From: Bos javanicus | Lineage: Eukaryota; Chordata; Mammalia; Artiodactyla; Bovidae | Assembly (NCBI RefSeq): GCF_032452875.1 | Contig: NW_026894310.1 | Location: forward strand, 1-64,000 | Reading direction: 5' to 3' | DNA length: 64,000 nt | Shown: one piece after another, positions 28,720 to 42,436 of the stretch | Position numbering within the stretch: position 1 is the first letter of the stretch | How the letters are laid out: each line of letters starts with the position of its first letter | Made by a program: the position numbers and the translations under genes | Notes under the pieces: generated by a model | Told to the model about the DNA's origin: nothing | Databases searched by the model: none | What the model saw: only the letters and a program-made list of their open reading frames with translations

Positions 28720-30622
28720 GCCTCTGGAGGCAATAAACAAAGAGCTGAGTAGGCACGAATCAAACAGTCAGCAGGCAATAATCATGGAACTCAGGTGTGA
28801 GGAATCATGCTGCTCAGCTGGCAATAATCAAGCAGCTGAGCAGGCAGGAATTACGCAGCACAGCTGGCAATTGTCAAGCAGATGACAGGCAGGAATCGTG
28901 CAGCTCAGCTGGCAATTGTCAAGCAGATGAGCAGACAGTAATCACGCAGCTCAGCAGGCCCAGATCACGTGACTGAGCATGCACTGTTCACGTGGCTGAT
29001 CATACACTGATCACGTGATGATCATGCACTGATCACTTGGATATCATGCACTGATCACGTGGCTGATCATACACTGTTCACGTGTCTGACCATGCACTGA
29101 TCACGTGGCTGATCATACACTGCTCACGTAACTGATCATGCACTGATCACGTGGCTATCATGCACTGATCACGTGGCTGAACATGCACTGTTCACGTGGC
29201 TGATCACACACCTGTCACGTGACATATCATGCACTGATCACGTGGCACTCATGCACTGATCACGTGGCTGATCATACTCTGCTCACGTAACTCATGCACA
29301 CATCACGTGGCTATCATGCACTGCTCACGTGGCTCGTCATGGAATGATCACGTAGCAACCATATACTGGTAACGTGACTGATCATGCAAAGATCACGTAA
29401 ATGATCATGCACTGTTCACGTGACTGATCATGTACTGATCACGTGACTGATCATGCACTGACCACGTGGCTATCATGCTCTGCTCACGTGGCTGATCATG
29501 CAACGATCACGTAGCAACCATGTACTGGTCACGTGACTGATCATGCACTGATCACGTAATTGATCCTGCACTGATCACGTGGCTCATCATGCACTGATCA
29601 CGTGGCTGATCACACATGTATCACGTGACTGATCATGCACTGATCCCGTGGCTCTCATGCACTGATCACGTGGCTGTCATGCACTGATCACGTGGATATC
29701 ATGCACTGATCACGTGGCTGATCACACACGTATCACATGACTGATCATGCACTGATCACGTGGCTATCATGCACTGATCACGTGGCTATCATGCACTGAT
29801 CACGTGGCTGATCAGGCAATGATCACGTAGCTACCATGTACTGGTCACGTGACTGATCATGCACTGATCACGTAATTGATCATGCACTGATCATGTGGCT
29901 GATCATGCACTGATCACGTGGCTGATCATACACTGATCACATAACTGATCATGCACTGATCACGTGACTGATCATGCACTGATCACGTGGCTATCATGCA
30001 CTGATCACTTGGCTGACATACACTGATCACGTGCCTGGTCATGCACTGATCACGTGGCTGATCATGCACTGATCACGTGACTGATCATGCACTGATCTCG
30101 TGTCTGATCATGCACTGATCACGTGGCTATCATGCACTGCTCACGTGGCTGATCATGCCATGATCACGCAGCTACCATGTACTGGTCACATGACTGATCA
30201 TGCACTGATCACGTGACTGATCATGCAGTGATCACGTGGCTATCATGAACTACTCACGTGGCTGATCATGCAATGATCATGTAGCTACCATGTACAGGTC
30301 ACGTGAATGATCATACACCCATCAGGTGACTGATCATGCACTGATCACGTGGCTATCATGCACTGATCACGAGACTGATCATGCACTGTTCACGTCTATA
30401 TCATGCACTGATCACATGACTGCCCGTGCACTGATCACGTGGATGATCATACACTAATCTTGTGACAGATCATGCACTGATCACGTGGCTGATCATGCAC
30501 TGATACCGTGACTGAGCATGGACTGATCACATGACTATCATGTAGTGATCACGTGACTTAATGGCGCTGATCATGTGACTGATCATGCGCTGATCATGTT
30601 TGCTATCATACACTGATCATGT
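28720..30622 (+). repeat. Unit 13, S type (1903 bp), last left-domain unit
   Basis: Cassette 28720-28959. It carries TGGTAACG, CATGCAAAG, GATCCCGTGG (about 29641) and GATCAGGCAATG. The left flank of the next cassette still reads GCCCGTGC (30423); this is the last copy of the run before the marker changes to GCCCATGC. Confidence 0.92.
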
Positions 30623-31620
30623 GCCTCTGGAGGCAATAAACAAAGAGCTGAGTAGGCACGAATCAAACAGTCAGCAGGCAATAATCATGGAACACAGGTG
30701 TGAGGAATCATGCTGCTCAGCTGGCAATAATCAAGCAGCTGAGCAGGCAGGAATTATGCAGCACAGCTGGCAATTGTCAAGCAGATGACAGGCAGGAATC
30801 GTGCAGCTCAGCTGGCAATTGTCAAGCAGATGAGCAGACAGTAATCACGCAGCTCAGCAGGCCCAGATCACGTGACTGAGCATGCACTGTTCACGTGGCT
30901 GATCATACACTGATCACGTGATGATCATGCACTGATCACTTGGATATCATGCACTGATCACGTGGCTGATCATACACTGATCACGTGTCTGACCATGCAC
31001 TGATCACGTGGCTGATCATACACTGATCACGTAACTGATCATGCACTGATCACGTGGCTATCATGCACTGATCACGTGGCTGATCATGCACTGATCACGT
31101 GTCTGATCATGCACTGATCACGTGGCTATCATGCACTGCTCACGTGGCTGATCATGCATGATCACGCAGCTATCATGTACTGGTCACATGACTGATCATG
31201 CACTGATCACGTGACTGATCATGCAGTGATCACGTGGCTATCATGAACTACTCACGTGGCTGATCATGCAATGATCATGTAGCTACCATGTACAGGTCAC
31301 GTGAATGATCATACACCCATCAGGTGACTGATCATGCACTGATCACGTGGCTATCATGCACTGATCACGTGACTGATCATGCACTGATCACGTCTATATC
31401 ATGCACTGATCACATGACTGCCCATGCACTGATCACGTGGATGATCATACACTAATCTTGTGACAGATCATGCACTGATCACGTGGCTGATCATGCACTG
31501 ATACCGTGACTGAGCATGGACTGATCACATGACTATCATGTAGTGATCACGTGACTTAATGGCGCTGATCATGTGACTGATCATGCGCTGATCATGTTTG
31601 CTATCATACACTGATCATGT
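30623..31620 (+). repeat. Unit 14, D type (998 bp), first right-domain unit
   Basis: Cassette 30623-30862 carries AACACAGGTG and AATTATGCAGC. The post-cassette flank is normal to about 31060, and the array then jumps to the segment ending in CACGCAGCTATCATGTACTGG. Compared with an A unit about 893 bp of the middle is missing. GCCCATGC first appears here (about 31420). Confidence 0.92.
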
Positions 31621-33511
31621 GCCTCTGGAGGCAATAAACAAAGAGCTGAGTAGGCACGAATCAAACAGTCAGCAGGCAATAATCATGGAACTCAGGTGTG
31701 AGGAATCATGCTGCTCAGCTGGCAATAATCAAGCAGCTGAGCAGGCAGGAATTACGCAGCACAGCTGGCAATTGTCAAGCAGATGACAGGCAGGAATCGT
31801 GCAGCTCAGCTGGCAATTGTCAAGCAGATGAGCAGACAGTAATCACGCAGCTCAGCAGGCCCAGATCACGTGACTGAGCATGCACTGTTCACGTGGCTGA
31901 TCATACACTGATCACGTGATGATCATGCACTGATCACTTGGATATCATGCACTGATCACGTGGCTGATCATACACTGTTCACGTGTCTGACCATGCACTG
32001 ATCACGTGGCTGATCATACACTGCTCACGTAACTGATCATGCACTGATCACGTGGCTATCATGCACTGATCACGTGGCTGAACATGCACTGTTCACGTGG
32101 CTGATCACACACCTGTCACGTGACATATCATGCACTGATCACGTGGCACTCATGCACTGATCACGTGGCTGATCATACTCTGCTCACGTAACTCATGCAC
32201 ACATCACGTGGCTATCATGCACTGCTCACGTGGCTCGTCATGGAATGATCACGTAGCAACCATATACTGGTAACGTGACTGATCATGCAAAGATCACGTA
32301 AATGATCATGCACTGTTCACGTGACTGATCATGTACTGATCACGTGACTGATCATGCACTGATCACGTGGCTATCATGCTCTGCTCACGTGGCTGATCAT
32401 GCAACGATCACGTAGCAACCATGTACTGGTCACGTGACTGATCATGCACTGATCACGTAATTGATCCTGCACTGATCACGTGGCTCATCATGCACTGATC
32501 ACGTGGCTGATCACACATGTATCACGTGACTGATCATGCACTGATCACGTGGCTCTCATGCACTGATCACGTGGCTGTCATGCACTGATCACGTGGATAT
32601 CATGCACTGATCACGTGGCTGATCACACACGTATCACATGACTGATCATGCACTGATCACGTGGCTATCATGCACTGATCACGTGGCTATCATGCACTGA
32701 TCACGTGGCTGATCAGGCAATGATCATGTACTGGTCACGTGACTGATCATGCACTGATCACGTAATTGATCATGCACTGATCACGTGGCTGATCATGCAC
32801 TGATCACGTGGCTGATCATACACTGATCACATAACTGATCATGCACTGATCACGTGACTGATCATGCACTGATCACGTGGCTATCATGCACTGATCACGT
32901 GGCTGACATACACTGATCACGTGCCTGATCATGCACTGATCACGTGGCTGATCATGCACTGATCACGTGACTGATCATGCACTGATCACGTGTCTGATCA
33001 TGCACTGATCACGTGGCTATCATGCACTGCTCACGTGGCTGATCATGCCATGATCACGCAGCTACCATGTACTGGTCACATGACTGATCATGCACTGATC
33101 ACGTGACTGATCATGCACTGATCACGTGGCTATCATGAACTACTCACGTGGCTGATCATGCAATGATCATGTAGCTACCATGTACAGGTCACGTGAATGA
33201 TCATACACCCATCAGGTGACTGATCATGCACTGATCACGTGGCTATCATGCACTGATCACGTGACTGATCATGCACTGTTCACGTCTATATCATGCACTG
33301 ATCACATGACTGCCCATGCACTGATCACGTGGATGATCATACACTAATCTTGTGACAGATCATGCACTGATCACGTGGCTGATCATGCACTGATACGTGA
33401 CTGAGCATGGACTGATCACATGACTATCATGCACTGATCACGTGACTTAATGGCACTGATCATGTGACTGATCATGCACTGATCATGTTTGCTATCATAC
33501 ACTGATCATGT
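31621..33511 (+). repeat. Unit 15, A type (1891 bp)
   Basis: Cassette 31621-31860. The layout is that of a left-domain S unit, with the CATGGAATGATC marker at 32240. It has an 11-bp deletion near 32729: GATCAGGCAATGATC runs straight into ATGTACTGG, without the intervening CGTAGCTACC segment. The left flank of the next cassette is partly consensus (GCACTGATCATGTTTGC). Confidence 0.92.
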
Positions 33512-33703
33512 GCCTCTGGAGGCAATAAACAAAGAGCTGAGTAGGCACGAATCAAACAGTCAGCAGGCAATAATCATGGAACTCAGCTGTGAGGAATCAT
33601 GCTGCTCAGCTGGCAATAATCAAGCAGCTGATCAGGCAGGAATCGTGCAGCTCAGCTGGCAATTGTCAAGCAGATGAGCAGACAGTAATCACGCAGCTCA
33701 GCA
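33512..33703 (+). repeat. Representative short cassette of B units (two monomers deleted)
   Basis: Relative to the 240-bp form it lacks one 45-bp monomer pair, the AGGAATTACGCAGCAC...GACAGGC segment, leaving eight monomers. The other B-type short cassettes are at 39600-39794, 44329-44520, 50409-50603 and 53836-54027. This copy and 53836 carry GCTGATCAGG where most cassettes have GCTGAGCAGG, and both run directly into TGCACTGATC at the end. The copies at 33512, 44329 and 53836 carry AACTCAGCTGTG, whereas 39600 and 50409 carry AACACAGGTGTG, so there are two B lineages. Confidence 0.9.
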
Positions 33704-34262
33704 TGCACTGATCACGTGACTGATCATGCACTGATCACGTGGCTGATCATGCACTGATCACGTGACTGATCATGCACTGATCACGTGGCTATCATGCACT
33801 GATCACGTGGCTGATCATGCACTGATCACGTGCTACCATGCACTGATCACGTGACTGATCATGCACTGATCACGTGACTGATCATGCACTGATCACGTGG
33901 CTGATCATGCACTGATCACGTGGCTGATCATGCACTGATCACGTGACTGATCATGCACTGATCACGTGACTGATCATGCACTGATCACGTGGCTATCATG
34001 CACTGATCACGAGACTGATCATGCACTGATCACGTCTATATCATGCACTGATCACATGACTGCCCATGCACTGATCACGTGGATGATCATACACTAATCT
34101 TGTGACAGATCATGCACTGATCACGTGGCTGATCATGCACTGATACCGTGACTGAGCATGGACTGATCACATGACTATCATGTAGTGATCACGTGACTTA
34201 ATGGCGCTGATCATGTGACTGATCATGCGCTGATCATGTTTGCTATCATACACTGATCATGT
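33512..34262 (+). repeat. Unit 16, B type (751 bp)
   Basis: Short cassette 33512-33703 with GCTGATCAGG and AACTCAGCTGTG. The following 560 bp are mostly consensus monomers. They include a GTGCTACCATGC monomer near 33830 that marks B units, then the standard pre-cassette flank with GCCCATGC. Confidence 0.92.
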
Positions 34263-36709
34263 GCCTCTGGAGGCAATAAACAAAGAGCTGAGTAGGCACG
34301 AATCAAACAGTCAGCAGGCAATAATCATGGAACTCAGGTGTGAGGAATCATGCTGCTCAGCTGGCAATAATCAAGCAGCTGAGCAGGCAGGAATTACGCA
34401 GCACAGCTGGCAATTGTCAAGCAGATGACAGGCAGGAATCGTGCAGCTCAGCTGGCAATTGTCAAGCAGATGAGCAGACAGTAATCACGCAGCTCAGCAG
34501 GCCCAGATCACGTGACTGAGCATGCACTGTTCACGTGGCTGATCATACACTGATCACGTGATGATCATGCACTGATCACTTGGATATCATGCACTGATCA
34601 CGTGGCTGATCATACACTGTTCACGTGTCTGACCATGCACTGATCACGTGGCTGATCATACACTGCTCACGTAACTGATCATGCACTGATCACGTGGCTA
34701 TCATGCACTGATCACGTGGCTGAACATGCACTGTTCACGTGGCTGATCACACACCTGTCACGTGACATATCATGCACTGATCACGTGGCACTCATGCACT
34801 GATCACGTGGCTGATCATACTCTGCTCACGTAACTCATGCACACATCACGTGGCTATCATGCACTGCTCACGTGGCTCGTCATGGAATGATCACGTAGCA
34901 ACCATATACTGGTCACGTGACTGATCATGCAAAGATCACGTAAATGATCATGCACTGTTCACGTGACTGATCATGTACTGATCACGTGACTGATCATGCA
35001 CTGATCACGTGGCTATCATGCACTGCTCACGTGGCTGATCATGCAACGATCACGTAGCAACCATGTACTGGTCACGTGACTGATCATGCACTGATCACGT
35101 AATTGATCATGCACTGATCACGTGGCTCATCATGCACTGATCACGTGGCTGATCACACATGTATCACGTGACTGATCATGCACTGATCACGTGGCTATCA
35201 TGCACTGATCACGTGGCTGTCATGCACTGATCACGTGGCTATCATGCACTGATCACGTGGCTGATCACACACGTATCACATGACTGATCATGCACTGATC
35301 ACGTGGCTATCATGCACTGATCACGTGGCTGATCATGCACTGATCACGTGACTGATCATGCACTGATCACGTGGCTATCATGCACTGATCACGTGGCTGA
35401 TCATGCACTGATCACGTGGCTGATCATGCACTGATCACGTGGCTGATCATGCACTGATCACGTGACTGATCATGCACTGATCACGTGGCTGATCATGCAC
35501 TGATCACGTGACTGATCATGCACTGATCACGTGGCTGATCATGCACTGATCACGTGGCTATCATGCACTGATCACGTGGCTGATCATGCACTGATCACGT
35601 AGCAACCATGCACTGGTCACGTGACTGATCATGCACTGATCACGTAATTGATCATGCACTGATCACGTGGCTCATCATGCACTGATCACGTGGCTGATCA
35701 CACATGATCACGTGACTGATCATGCACTGATCACGTGGCTATCATGCACTGATCACGTGGCTGTCATGCACTGATCACGTGGATATCATGCACTGATCAC
35801 GTGGCTGATCACACACGTATCACGTGACTGATCATGCACTGATCACGTGGCTATCATGCACTGATCACGTGGCTATCATGCACTGATCACGTGGCTGATC
35901 ATGCAATGATCACGTAGCTACCATGTACTGGTCACGTGACTGATCATGCACTGATCACGTAATTGATCATGCACTGATCATGTGGCTGATCATGCACTGA
36001 TCACGTGGCTGATCATACACTGATCACGTAACTGATCATGCACTGATCACGTGACTGATCATGCACTGATCACGTGGCTATCATGCACTGATCACGTGGC
36101 TGACATACACTGATCACGTGCCTGATCATGCACTGATCACGTGGCTGATCATGCACTGATCACGTGACTGATCATGCACTGATCACGTGTCTGATCATGC
36201 ACTGATCACGTGGCTATCATGCACTGCTCACGTGGCTGATCATGCCATGATCACGCAGCTACCATGTACTGGTCACATGACTGATCATGCACTGATCACG
36301 TGACTGATCATGCACTGATCACGTGGCTATCATGCACTACTCACGTGGCTGATCATGCAATGATCATGTAGCTACCATGTACAGGTCACGTGAATGATCA
36401 TACACCCATCAGGTGACTGATCATGCACTGATCACGTGGCTATCATGCACTGATCACGTGACTGATCATGCACTGATCACGTCTATATCATGCACTGATC
36501 ACATGACTGCCCATGCACTGATCACGTGGATGATCATACACTAATCATGTGACAGATCATGCACTGATCACGTGGCTGATCATGCACTGATACCGTGACT
36601 GAGCATGGACTGATCACATGACTATCATGTAGTGATCACGTGACTTAATGGCGCTGATCATGTGACTGATCATGCGCTGATCATGTTTGCTATCATACAC
36701 TGATCATGT
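34263..36709 (+). repeat. Unit 17, C type (2447 bp)
   Basis: Cassette 34263-34502. The CATGGAATGATC marker is at 34882. It continues with a long consensus-like tract (about 35290-35600) that A units lack, then returns to the S-like tail. A 9-base ACACATGATCACG variant is found near 35700. The next pre-cassette flank reads ACACTAATCATGTGAC instead of TAATCTTGTGAC. Confidence 0.92.
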
Positions 36710-37707
36710 GCCTCTGGAGGCAATAAACAAAGAGCTGAGTAGGCACGAATCAAACAGTCAGCAGGCAATAATCATGGAACTCAGGTGAGAGGAATCATGC
36801 TGCTCAGCTGGCAATAATCAAGCAGCTGAGCAGGCAGGAATTATGCAGCACAGCTGGCAATTGTCAAGCAGATGACAGGCAGGAATCGTGCAGCTCAGCT
36901 GGCAATTGTCAAGCAGATGAGCAGACAGTAATCACGCAGCTCAGCAGGCCCTGATCACGTGACTGAGCATGCACTGTTCACGTGGCTGATCATACACTGA
37001 TCACGTGATGATCATGCACTGATCACGTGGATATCATGCACTGATCACGTGGCTGATCATACACTGATCACGTGTCTGATCATGCACTGATCACGTGGCT
37101 GATCATACACTGATCACGTAACTGATCATGCACTGATCACGTGGCTATCATGCACTGATCACGTGGCTGATCATGCACTGATCACGTGTCTGATCATGCA
37201 CTGATCACGTGGCTATCATGCACTGCTCACGTGGCTGATCATGCCATGATCACGCAGCTATCATGTACTGGTCACATGACTGATCATGCACTGATCACGT
37301 GACTGATCATGCACTGATCACGTGGCTATCATGAACTACTCACGTGGCTGATCATGCAATGATCATGTAGCTACCATGTACAGGTCACGTGAATGATCAT
37401 ACACCCATCAGGTGACTGATCATGCACTGATCACGTGGCTATCATGCACTGATCACGAGACTGATCATGCACTGATCACGTCTATATCATGCACTGATCA
37501 CATGACTGCCCTGCACTGATCACGTGGATGATCATACACTAATCTTGTGACAGATCATGCACTGATCACGTGGCTGATCATGCACTGATACCGTGACTGA
37601 GCATGGACTGATCACATGACTATCATGTAGTGATCACGTGACTTAATGGCGCTGATCATGTGACTGATCATGCGCTGATCATGTTTGCTATCATACACTG
37701 ATCATGT
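36710..37707 (+). repeat. Unit 18, D type (998 bp)
   Basis: Cassette 36710-36949 has a T-to-A change at 36788 (CAGGTGAGAGG) that puts a stop in the frame open in the other copies. It also has AATTATGCAGC and a GGCCCTGATC end. One base is lost near 37511 (GCCCTGCACTG instead of GCCCATGCACTG). The middle of the unit is deleted as in unit 14. Confidence 0.92.
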
Positions 37708-39599
37708 GCCTCTGGAGGCAATAAACAAAGAGCTGAGTAGGCACGAATCAAACAGTCAGCAGGCAATAATCATGGAACTCAGGTGTGAGGAATCATGCTG
37801 CTCAGCTGGCAATAATCAAGCAGCTGAGCAGGCAGGAATTATGCAGCACAGCTGGCAATTGTCAAGCAGATGACAGGCAGGAATCGTGCAGCTCAGCTGG
37901 CAATTGTCAAGCAGATGAGCAGACAGTAATCACGCAGCTCAGCAGGCCCAGATCACGTGACTGAGCATGCACTGTTCACGTGGCTGATCATACACTGATC
38001 ACGTGATGATCATGCACTGATCACTTGGATATCATGCACTGATCACGTGGCTGATCATACACTGTTCACGTGTCTGACCATGCACTGATCACGTGGCTGA
38101 TCATACACTGCTCACGTAACTGATCATGCACTGATCACGTGGCTATCATGCACTGATCACGTGGCTGAACATGCACTGTTCACGTGGCTGATCACACACC
38201 TGTCACGTGACATATCATGCACTGATCACGTGGCACTCATGCACTGATCACGTGGCTGATCATACTCTGCTCACGTAACTCATGCACACATCACGTGGCT
38301 ATCATGCACTGCTCACGTGGCTCGTCATGGAATGATCACGTAGCAACCATATACTGGTCACGTGACTGATCATGCAAAGATCACGTAAATGATCATGCAC
38401 TGTTCACGTGACTGATCATGTACTGATCACGTGACTGATCATGCACTGATCACGTGGCTATCATGCTCTGCTCACGTGGCTGATCATGCAACGATCACGT
38501 AGCAACCATGTACTGGTCACGTGACTGATCATGCACTGATCACGTAATTGATCCTGCACTGATCACGTGGCTCATCATGCACTGATCACGTGGCTGATCA
38601 CACATGTATCACGTGACTGATCATGCACTGATCACGTGGCTCTCATGCACTGATCACGTGGCTGTCATGCACTGATCACGTGGATATCATGCACTGATCA
38701 CGTGGCTGATCACACACGTATCACATGACTGATCATGCACTGATCACGTGGCTATCATGCACTGATCACGTGGCTATCATGCACTGATCACGTGGCTGAT
38801 CAGGCAATGATCATGTACTGGTCACGTGACTGATCATGCACTGATCACGTAATTGATCATGCACTGATCACGTGGCTGATCATGCACTGATCACGTGGCT
38901 GATCATACACTGATCACGTAACTGATCATGCACTGATCACGTGACTGATCATGCACTGATCACGTGGCTATCATGCACTGATCACGTGGCTGACATACAC
39001 TGATCACGTGCCTGATCATGCACTGATCACGTGGCTGATCATGCACTGATCACGTGACTGATCATGCACTGATCACGTGTCTGATCATGCACTGATCACG
39101 TGGCTATCATGCACTGCTCACGTGGCTGATCATGCCATGATCACGCAGCTACCATGTACTGGTCACATGACTGATCATGCACTGATCACGTGACTGATCA
39201 TGCACTGATCACGTGGCTATCATGCACTACTCACGTGGCTGATCATGCAATGATCATGTAGCTACCATGTACAGGTCACGTGAATGATCATACACCCATC
39301 AGGTGACTGATCATGCACTGATCACGTGGCTATCATGCACTGATCACGTGACTGATCATGCACTGATCACGTCTATATCATGCACTGATCACATGACTGC
39401 CCATGCACTGATCACGTGGATGATCATACACTAATCTTGTGACAGATCATGCACTGATCACGTGGCTGATCATGCACTGATACCGTGACTGAGCATGGAC
39501 TGATCACATGACTATCATGTAGTGATCACGTGACTTAATGGCGCTGATCATGTGACTGATCATGCACTGATCATGTTTGCTATCATACACTGATCATGT
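37708..39599 (+). repeat. Unit 19, A type (1892 bp)
   Basis: Cassette 37708-37947 with AATTATGCAGC. The CATGGAATGATC marker is at 38327, and the A-specific 11-bp deletion follows GATCAGGCAATGATC near 38812. The tail is more consensus-like than in unit 15 (for example CACGTAACTG and GTGTCTGATCATG). Confidence 0.92.
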
Positions 39600-40350
39600 G
39601 CCTCTGGAGGCAATAAACAAAGAGCTGAGTAGGCACGAATCAAACAGTCAGCAGGCAATAATCATGGAACACAGGTGTGAGGAATCATGCTGCTCAGCTG
39701 GCAATAATCAAGCAGCTGAGCAGGCAGGAATCGTGCAGCTCAGCTGGCAATTGTCAAGCAGATGAGCAGACAGTAATCACGCAGCTCAGCAGGCACTGAT
39801 CACGTGACTGAGCATGCACTGATCACGTGGCTGATCATGCACTGATCACGTGACTGATCATGCACTGATCACGTGGCTATCATGCACTGATCACGTGGCT
39901 GATCATGCACTGATCACGTGCTACCATGCACTGATCACGTGACTGATCATGCACTGATCACGTGACTGATCATGCACTGATCACGTGGCTGATCATGCAC
40001 TGATCACGTGGCTGATCATGCACTGATCACGTGGCTGATCATGCACTGATCACGTGACTGATCATGCACTGATCACGTGGCTATCATGCACTGATCACGT
40101 GACTGATCATGCACTGATCACGTCTATATCATGCACTGATCACATGACTGCCCATGCACTGATCACGTGGATGATCATACACTAATCTTGTGACAGATCA
40201 TGCACTGATCACGTGGCTGATCATGCACTGATACCGTGACTGAGCATGGACTGATCACATGACTATCATGTAGTGATCACGTGACTTAATGGCGCTGATC
40301 ATGTGACTGATCATGCGCTGATCATGTTTGCTATCATACACTGATCATGT
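39600..40350 (+). repeat. Unit 20, B type (751 bp)
   Basis: Short cassette 39600-39794 with AACACAGGTG and GCTGAGCAGG, ending AGGCACTGATC. It belongs to the second B lineage with unit 27. The following array includes GTGCTACCATGC near 39919. Confidence 0.92.
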
Positions 40351-42436
40351 GCCTCTGGAGGCAATAAACAAAGAGCTGAGTAGGCACGAATCAAACAGTC
40401 AGCAGGCAATAATCATGGAACTCAGGTGTGAGGAATCATGCTGCTCAGCTGGCAATAATCAAGCAGCTGAGCAGGCAGGAATTACGCAGCACAGCTGGCA
40501 ATTGTCAAGCAGATGACAGGCAGGAATCGTGCAGCTCAGCTGGCAATTGTCAAGCAGATGAGCAGACAGTAATCACGCAGCTCAGCAGGCCCTGATCACG
40601 TGACTGAGCATGCACTGTTCACGTGGCTGATCATACACTGATCACGTGATGATCATGCACTGATCACTTGGATATCATGCACTGATCACGTGGCTGATCA
40701 TACACTGTTCACGTGTCTGACCATGCACTGATCACGTGGCTGATCATACACTGCTCACGTAACTGATCATGCACTGATCACGTGGCTATCATGCACTGAT
40801 CACGTGGCTGAACATGCACTGATCACGTGGCTGATCACACACTGTCACGTGACATATCATGCACTGATCACGTGGCTCTCATGCACTGATCACGTGGCTG
40901 ATCATACTCTGCTCACGTAACTCATGCACACATCACGTGGCTATCATGCACTGCTCACGTGGCTGTCATGGAATGATCACGTAGCAACCATATACTGGTC
41001 ACGTGACTGATCATGCAAAGATCACGTAAATGATCATGCACTGTTCACGTGACTGATCATGCACTGATCACGTGACTGATCATGCACTGATCACGTGGCT
41101 ATCATGCACTGCTCACGTGGCTGATCATGCAACGATCACGTAGCAACCATGTACTGGTCACGTGACTGATCATGCACTGATCACGTAATTGATCATGCAC
41201 TGATCACGTGGCTCATCATGCACTGATCACGTGGCTGATCACACATGTATCACGTGACTGATCATGCACTGATCACGTGGCTCTCATGCACTGATCACGT
41301 GGCTGATCATGCACTGATCACGTGGCTATCATGCACTGATCACGTGGCTGATCACACACGTATCACGTGACTGATCATGCACTGATCACGTGGCTATCAT
41401 GCACTGATCACGTGGCTGATCATGCACTGATCACGTGACTGATCATGCACTGATCACGTGGCTATCATGCACTGATCACGTGGCTGATCATGCACTGATC
41501 ACGTGGCTGATCATGCACTGATCACGTGGCTGATCATGCACTGATCACGTGACTGATCATGCACTGATCACGTGGCTGATCATGCACTGATCACGTGACT
41601 GATCATGCACTGATCACGTGGCTGATCATGCACTGATCACGTGGCTATCATGCACTGATCACGTGGCTGATCATGCACGATCACGTAGCTACCATGTACT
41701 GGTCACGTGACTGATCATGCACTGATCACGTAATTGATCATGCACTGATCACGTGGCTGATCATGCACTGATCACGTGGCTGATCATGCACTGATCACGT
41801 GACTGATCATGCACTGATCACGTGGCTGATCATGCACTGATCACGTGACTGATCATGCACTGATCACGTGGCTGATCATGCACTGATCACGTGGCTGATC
41901 ATGCACTGATCACGTGTCTGATCATGCACTGATCACGTGGCTATCATGCACTGCTCACGTGGCTGATCATGCCATGATCACGCAGCTACCATGTACTGGT
42001 CACATGACTGATCATGCACTGATCACGTGACTGATCATGCAGTGATCACGTGGCTATCATGCACTACTCACGTGGCTGATCATGCAATGATCATGTAGCT
42101 ACCATGTACAGGTCACGTGAATGATCATACACCCATCAGGTGACTGATCATGCACTGATCACGTGGCTATCATGCACTGATCACGAGACTGATCATGCAC
42201 TGATCACGTCTATATCATGCACTGATCACATGACTGCCCATGCACTGATCACGTGGATGATCATACACTAATCTTGTGACAGATCATGCACTGATCACGT
42301 GGCTGATCATGCACTGATACCGTGACTGAGCATGGACTGATCACATGACTATCATGTAGTGATCACGTGACTTAATGGCGCTGATCATGTGACTGATCAT
42401 GCGCTGATCATGTTTGCTATCATACACTGATCATGT
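40351..42436 (+). repeat. Unit 21, shortened C type (2086 bp)
   Basis: Cassette 40351-40590, ending GGCCCTGATC. It is 361 bp shorter than unit 17, about sixteen monomers. The marker near 40978 reads GGCTGTCATGG (one C lost). The consensus tract runs about 41290-41670 and contains the one-base-short GCACGATCACG monomer near 41677. Confidence 0.9.

Larger units (their letters stand above)
1..30622 (+). repeat. Left higher-order domain: alternating L (3.1 kb) and S (1.9 kb) units
   Basis: Thirteen cassette-headed units lie here with lengths 3124, 1904, 3125, 456, 1904, 3125, 1882, 3122, 1903, 3124, 1882, 3125 and 1903 bp. Apart from the 456-bp unit they alternate strictly long and short, giving a dimeric higher-order repeat of about 5.03 kb. 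Domain markers are GCCCGTGC in the left flank of nearly every cassette (for example near 2967, 4869, 10356, 13482, 30421) and GATCCCGTGG in most S units. The same cassette orientation and near-identical lengths show recent homogenisation by unequal exchange or conversion. Confidence 0.93.
20589..30622 (+). repeat. 10.03-kb tetrameric super-repeat, copy 2 (L-s-L-S)
   Basis: Units of 3124, 1882, 3125 and 1903 bp repeat the order of the preceding block. Single-base variants do not all agree between the two blocks: the AACGTGAC/CACGTGAC choice after TATACTGG differs between matching L units. Either the duplication was followed by local conversion, or the order arose by chance from independent 22-bp losses. 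Confidence 0.7.
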
